This document shows positions 5,730 through 6,919 of a stretch of DNA of 6,919 nt, in pieces. The notes beneath the pieces are model-generated. The model ran no database searches. It saw nothing but the letters and a program-made list of their open reading frames with translations, and was not told where the DNA came from. Both the position numbers and the translations under genes were made by a program. Within the stretch, counting starts at the first letter, position 1. Every line of letters begins with the position of its first letter. The stretch is from TMED23 sp964643045 (GTDB lineage: Bacteria; Pseudomonadota; Alphaproteobacteria; Rhodospirillales; UBA2165): positions 1-6,919 of the forward strand of contig CAZXSC010000132.1 in NCBI GenBank assembly GCA_964643045.1, given 5' to 3'.

Positions 5730-6218
5730 ATGAAAACCTATTCGCAAAAATCCCGTGAAACTGAGAGAAGTTGGTTCTTAATAGACGCCGAAGGACTGGT
5801 GTTGGGCCGTCTAGCAAGCATTGTAGCAATGCGGCTAAGAGGAAAACATAAACCAACATTCACACCGCATGTTGATTGTGGCGACAACATTATCATCGTT
5901 AATGCTGATAAAGTTGGTCTGACGGGCAATAAACGGAATGACAAGATCTATTACTGGCATACTGGCTATCCCGGTGGTTTAAAAAGTCGGACCGCAGATA
6001 ATCTGTTAGACGGTAAACATCCCGAACGTGTTATGATAAAAGCCGTGGAGCGTATGATAACTCGAAACCGTCTAGGTCGACAGCAAATGAAAAAGCTTCA
6101 TGTGTACGCTGGTCCCGATCATCCACATCAAGCTCAAAGTCCACAGGTGTTGGATATTGCTGGAATGAATCCAAAGAATTTAGTTAATCGCGTTTCTAGC
6201 GCAAAAGAAAGTACCTGA
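5730..6218 (+). CDS. rplM: 50S ribosomal protein L13
   Basis: L13 is a 23S-rRNA-binding protein and an early assembler of the large subunit. The 162-residue product shows the family from end to end: WFLIDAEGLVLGRLAS (15-30), LRGKHKPTFTPHVDCGD (36-52), VNADKVGLTGNKR (57-69), the HTGYPGGLK signature (77-85), PERVMIKAVERMITRN, LGRQQMKKLHVYAGPDHPH and the closing AQSPQVLDI. VDCGD and PDHPHQAQ are in the style I associate with alphaproteobacterial L13, with a tail slightly longer than the common 150-odd residues. The start at ATG 5730 fits the conserved MKTYS beginning. There is no purine-rich Shine-Dalgarno in the AT-rich bases just before it, which is unusual for such a highly expressed gene. 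rpsI begins 2 bp after its stop, the standard L13-S9 operon. Confidence 0.98.
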   Translation: MKTYSQKSRETERSWFLIDAEGLVLGRLASIVAMRLRGKHKPTFTPHVDCGDNIIIVNADKVGLTGNKRNDKIYYWHTGYPGGLKSRTADNLLDGKHPERVMIKAVERMITRNRLGRQQMKKLHVYAGPDHPHQAQSPQVLDIAGMNPKNLVNRVSSAKEST

Positions 6219-6220
6219 TT

Positions 6221-6772
6221 ATGCCCGAAGAAAAGAAGACTTTAGGGGATTTGGAAGAAGCAGTAGCAGAAAAAGCGGCGCAAGAGACCGTGATTGATGA
6301 TGTTTCAACTAAAGAAAACGATGGACCCGCCGAACCAGAAATTATCGAAAATGACTCAGCCTTAACCGAGCCAAAAATTGACGACCTGGGGAGGGCTTAC
6401 GCGACTGGTAAACGTAAAGATGCGGTTGCGCGCGTTTGGATAAAGCGTGGCAATGGCAGAATTACAGTTAATGGCAATGAGTTCGAAACTTATTTTGCTC
6501 GTCCCGTCCTGCGAATGATGATTAATCAGCCTTTTGGTATTGCAGAACGCGTTGATCAGTTTGATGTTACGTGCACCGTCAAGGGTGGTGGACTTTCAGG
6601 GCAAGCGGGTGCGGTTCGTCATGGAATTTCAAAAGCAATGGTATTTTATGAGCCTAATCTTCGATCTCCTCTAAAGAAAGCTGGTTTTCTCACGCGCGAT
6701 AGCCGTGTCGTGGAGAGAAAGAAGTACGGCCGCAAGAAGGCTCGACGAAGTTATCAATTTTCAAAACGTTGA
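6221..6772 (+). CDS. rpsI: 30S ribosomal protein S9 with long acidic N-terminal extension
   Basis: S9 sits in the 30S head, and its C-terminal tail reaches the P-site tRNA. The core runs from about residue 57 (GRAYATGKRKDAVARVW) through NGRITVNG, TVKGGGLSGQAGAVRHGIS and KAGFLTRDSRVVERKKYG to the invariant SKR end, so it is complete. The core is about 127 residues, close to E. coli S9 (130). The first 55 residues are extra and very acidic: I count 18 Asp/Glu against 5 Lys, with no recognisable domain. Alphaproteobacterial S9 proteins often have shorter acidic extensions, so this looks like an expanded version. ATG 6221 lies 2 bp after rplM with only a weak AAGAAAG (6205-6211), suggesting translational coupling. 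A later internal start is unlikely because no Met occurs between residue 1 and the core. Confidence 0.97.
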   Translation: MPEEKKTLGDLEEAVAEKAAQETVIDDVSTKENDGPAEPEIIENDSALTEPKIDDLGRAYATGKRKDAVARVWIKRGNGRITVNGNEFETYFARPVLRMMINQPFGIAERVDQFDVTCTVKGGGLSGQAGAVRHGISKAMVFYEPNLRSPLKKAGFLTRDSRVVERKKYGRKKARRSYQFSKR

Positions 6773-6812
6773 TTTTACGCAGTAAAATTACATAGAAAAC
6801 TGCTGTTTTTTT
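6770..6812 (+). terminator. Possible terminator of the rplM-rpsI operon
   Basis: Two alternative hairpins overlap. A perfect ATTTTAC-GCA-GTAAAAT dyad (6772-6788) begins at the rpsI stop codon. GCAGT (6779-6783) can instead pair with ACTGC (6799-6803), just before TG and a run of seven Ts (6806-6812). The second has the order stem then U-tract expected of an intrinsic terminator, but the stem is only 5 bp with a 15-nt loop, so the call is tentative. Confidence 0.4.
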
Positions 6813-6848
6813 AGCCTTTTTGAGGAAAAAAATTAAAATTGGAACTCA

Positions 6849-6919
6849 TTAACCCGTTTCCAAATTATCGCCTATCTTCCTCCGAACCATTTCTGTAAAC
6901 AATACTTCATCCCACTCAA
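6849..6919 (-). CDS. Possible C-terminal tail of a converging gene, hypothetical
   Basis: On the minus strand a frame open from the right edge gives 22 residues (EWDEVLFTEMVRRKIGDNL and three more) and ends at TAA (6851-6849). The composition looks protein-like and the position after a possible terminator is sensible for a convergent gene. However, an open run of this length occurs often by chance and I recognise no family. Treat as a candidate only. Confidence 0.3.
   Translation of the reverse strand, partial: EWDEVLFTEMVRRKIGDNLETG

Noticed and set aside
6806..6832. T7/A7 hairpin (6806-6812 with 6826-6832) as a bidirectional terminator
   Set aside because: The T and A runs form the stem itself, so neither strand has a U-tract after the hairpin; it may simply be AT-rich spacer.

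Overview
The window looks like ordinary chromosome from a moderately AT-rich alphaproteobacterium. I base this on the alphaproteobacterial character of ribosomal proteins L13 and S9 (S9 has a long acidic N-terminal extension), on a CMP-Kdo synthetase typical of LPS-bearing Gram-negatives, and on a TPR plus glycosyltransferase-like protein of a type common in that class. I cannot name the genus. I see no tRNA or rRNA gene, CRISPR array, insertion sequence or prophage.

Layout: (1) The left edge (2-232, +) is the C-terminal end of a probable branched-chain amino acid type ABC transporter substrate-binding protein. (2) From 296 to 3246 (+) runs a tight cluster: kdsB (CMP-Kdo synthetase), a KdsC-like HAD phosphatase overlapping it by 4 bp, and a 569-residue TPR protein with a GT9/heptosyltransferase-like C-terminal domain 6 bp further on. 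The first two belong to Kdo supply for lipopolysaccharide (Kdo-8-P dephosphorylation, then activation to CMP-Kdo). The third is a plausible but unproven surface-glycan transferase. (3) Converging with this cluster across only 26 bp is a minus-strand gene (3273-4427) for a six-TM potassium channel with a C-terminal cyclic-nucleotide-binding domain. (4) Upstream of it, also on minus, is a crotonase-fold protein (4635-5426) resembling human ECHDC3; both catalytic glutamates of classical enoyl-CoA hydratases are replaced. (5) A 303-bp divergent intergenic region holds a perfect 7-bp inverted repeat and a likely rplM promoter with a GC-rich discriminator. (6) rplM-rpsI (5730-6772, +) is the conserved L13-S9 operon, followed by possible terminator hairpins and perhaps the tail of a converging minus-strand gene at the right edge.

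Most of the content is housekeeping or known families. The points most worth a second look are the altered substrate loop in the KdsC-like phosphatase, the TPR-glycosyltransferase with a His-to-Gln change in its conserved loop, the channel that combines a regular six-charge S4 with a cNBD, the glutamate-less crotonase, and nested inverted repeats next to the channel's start. I found no convincing evidence of a wholly new system.
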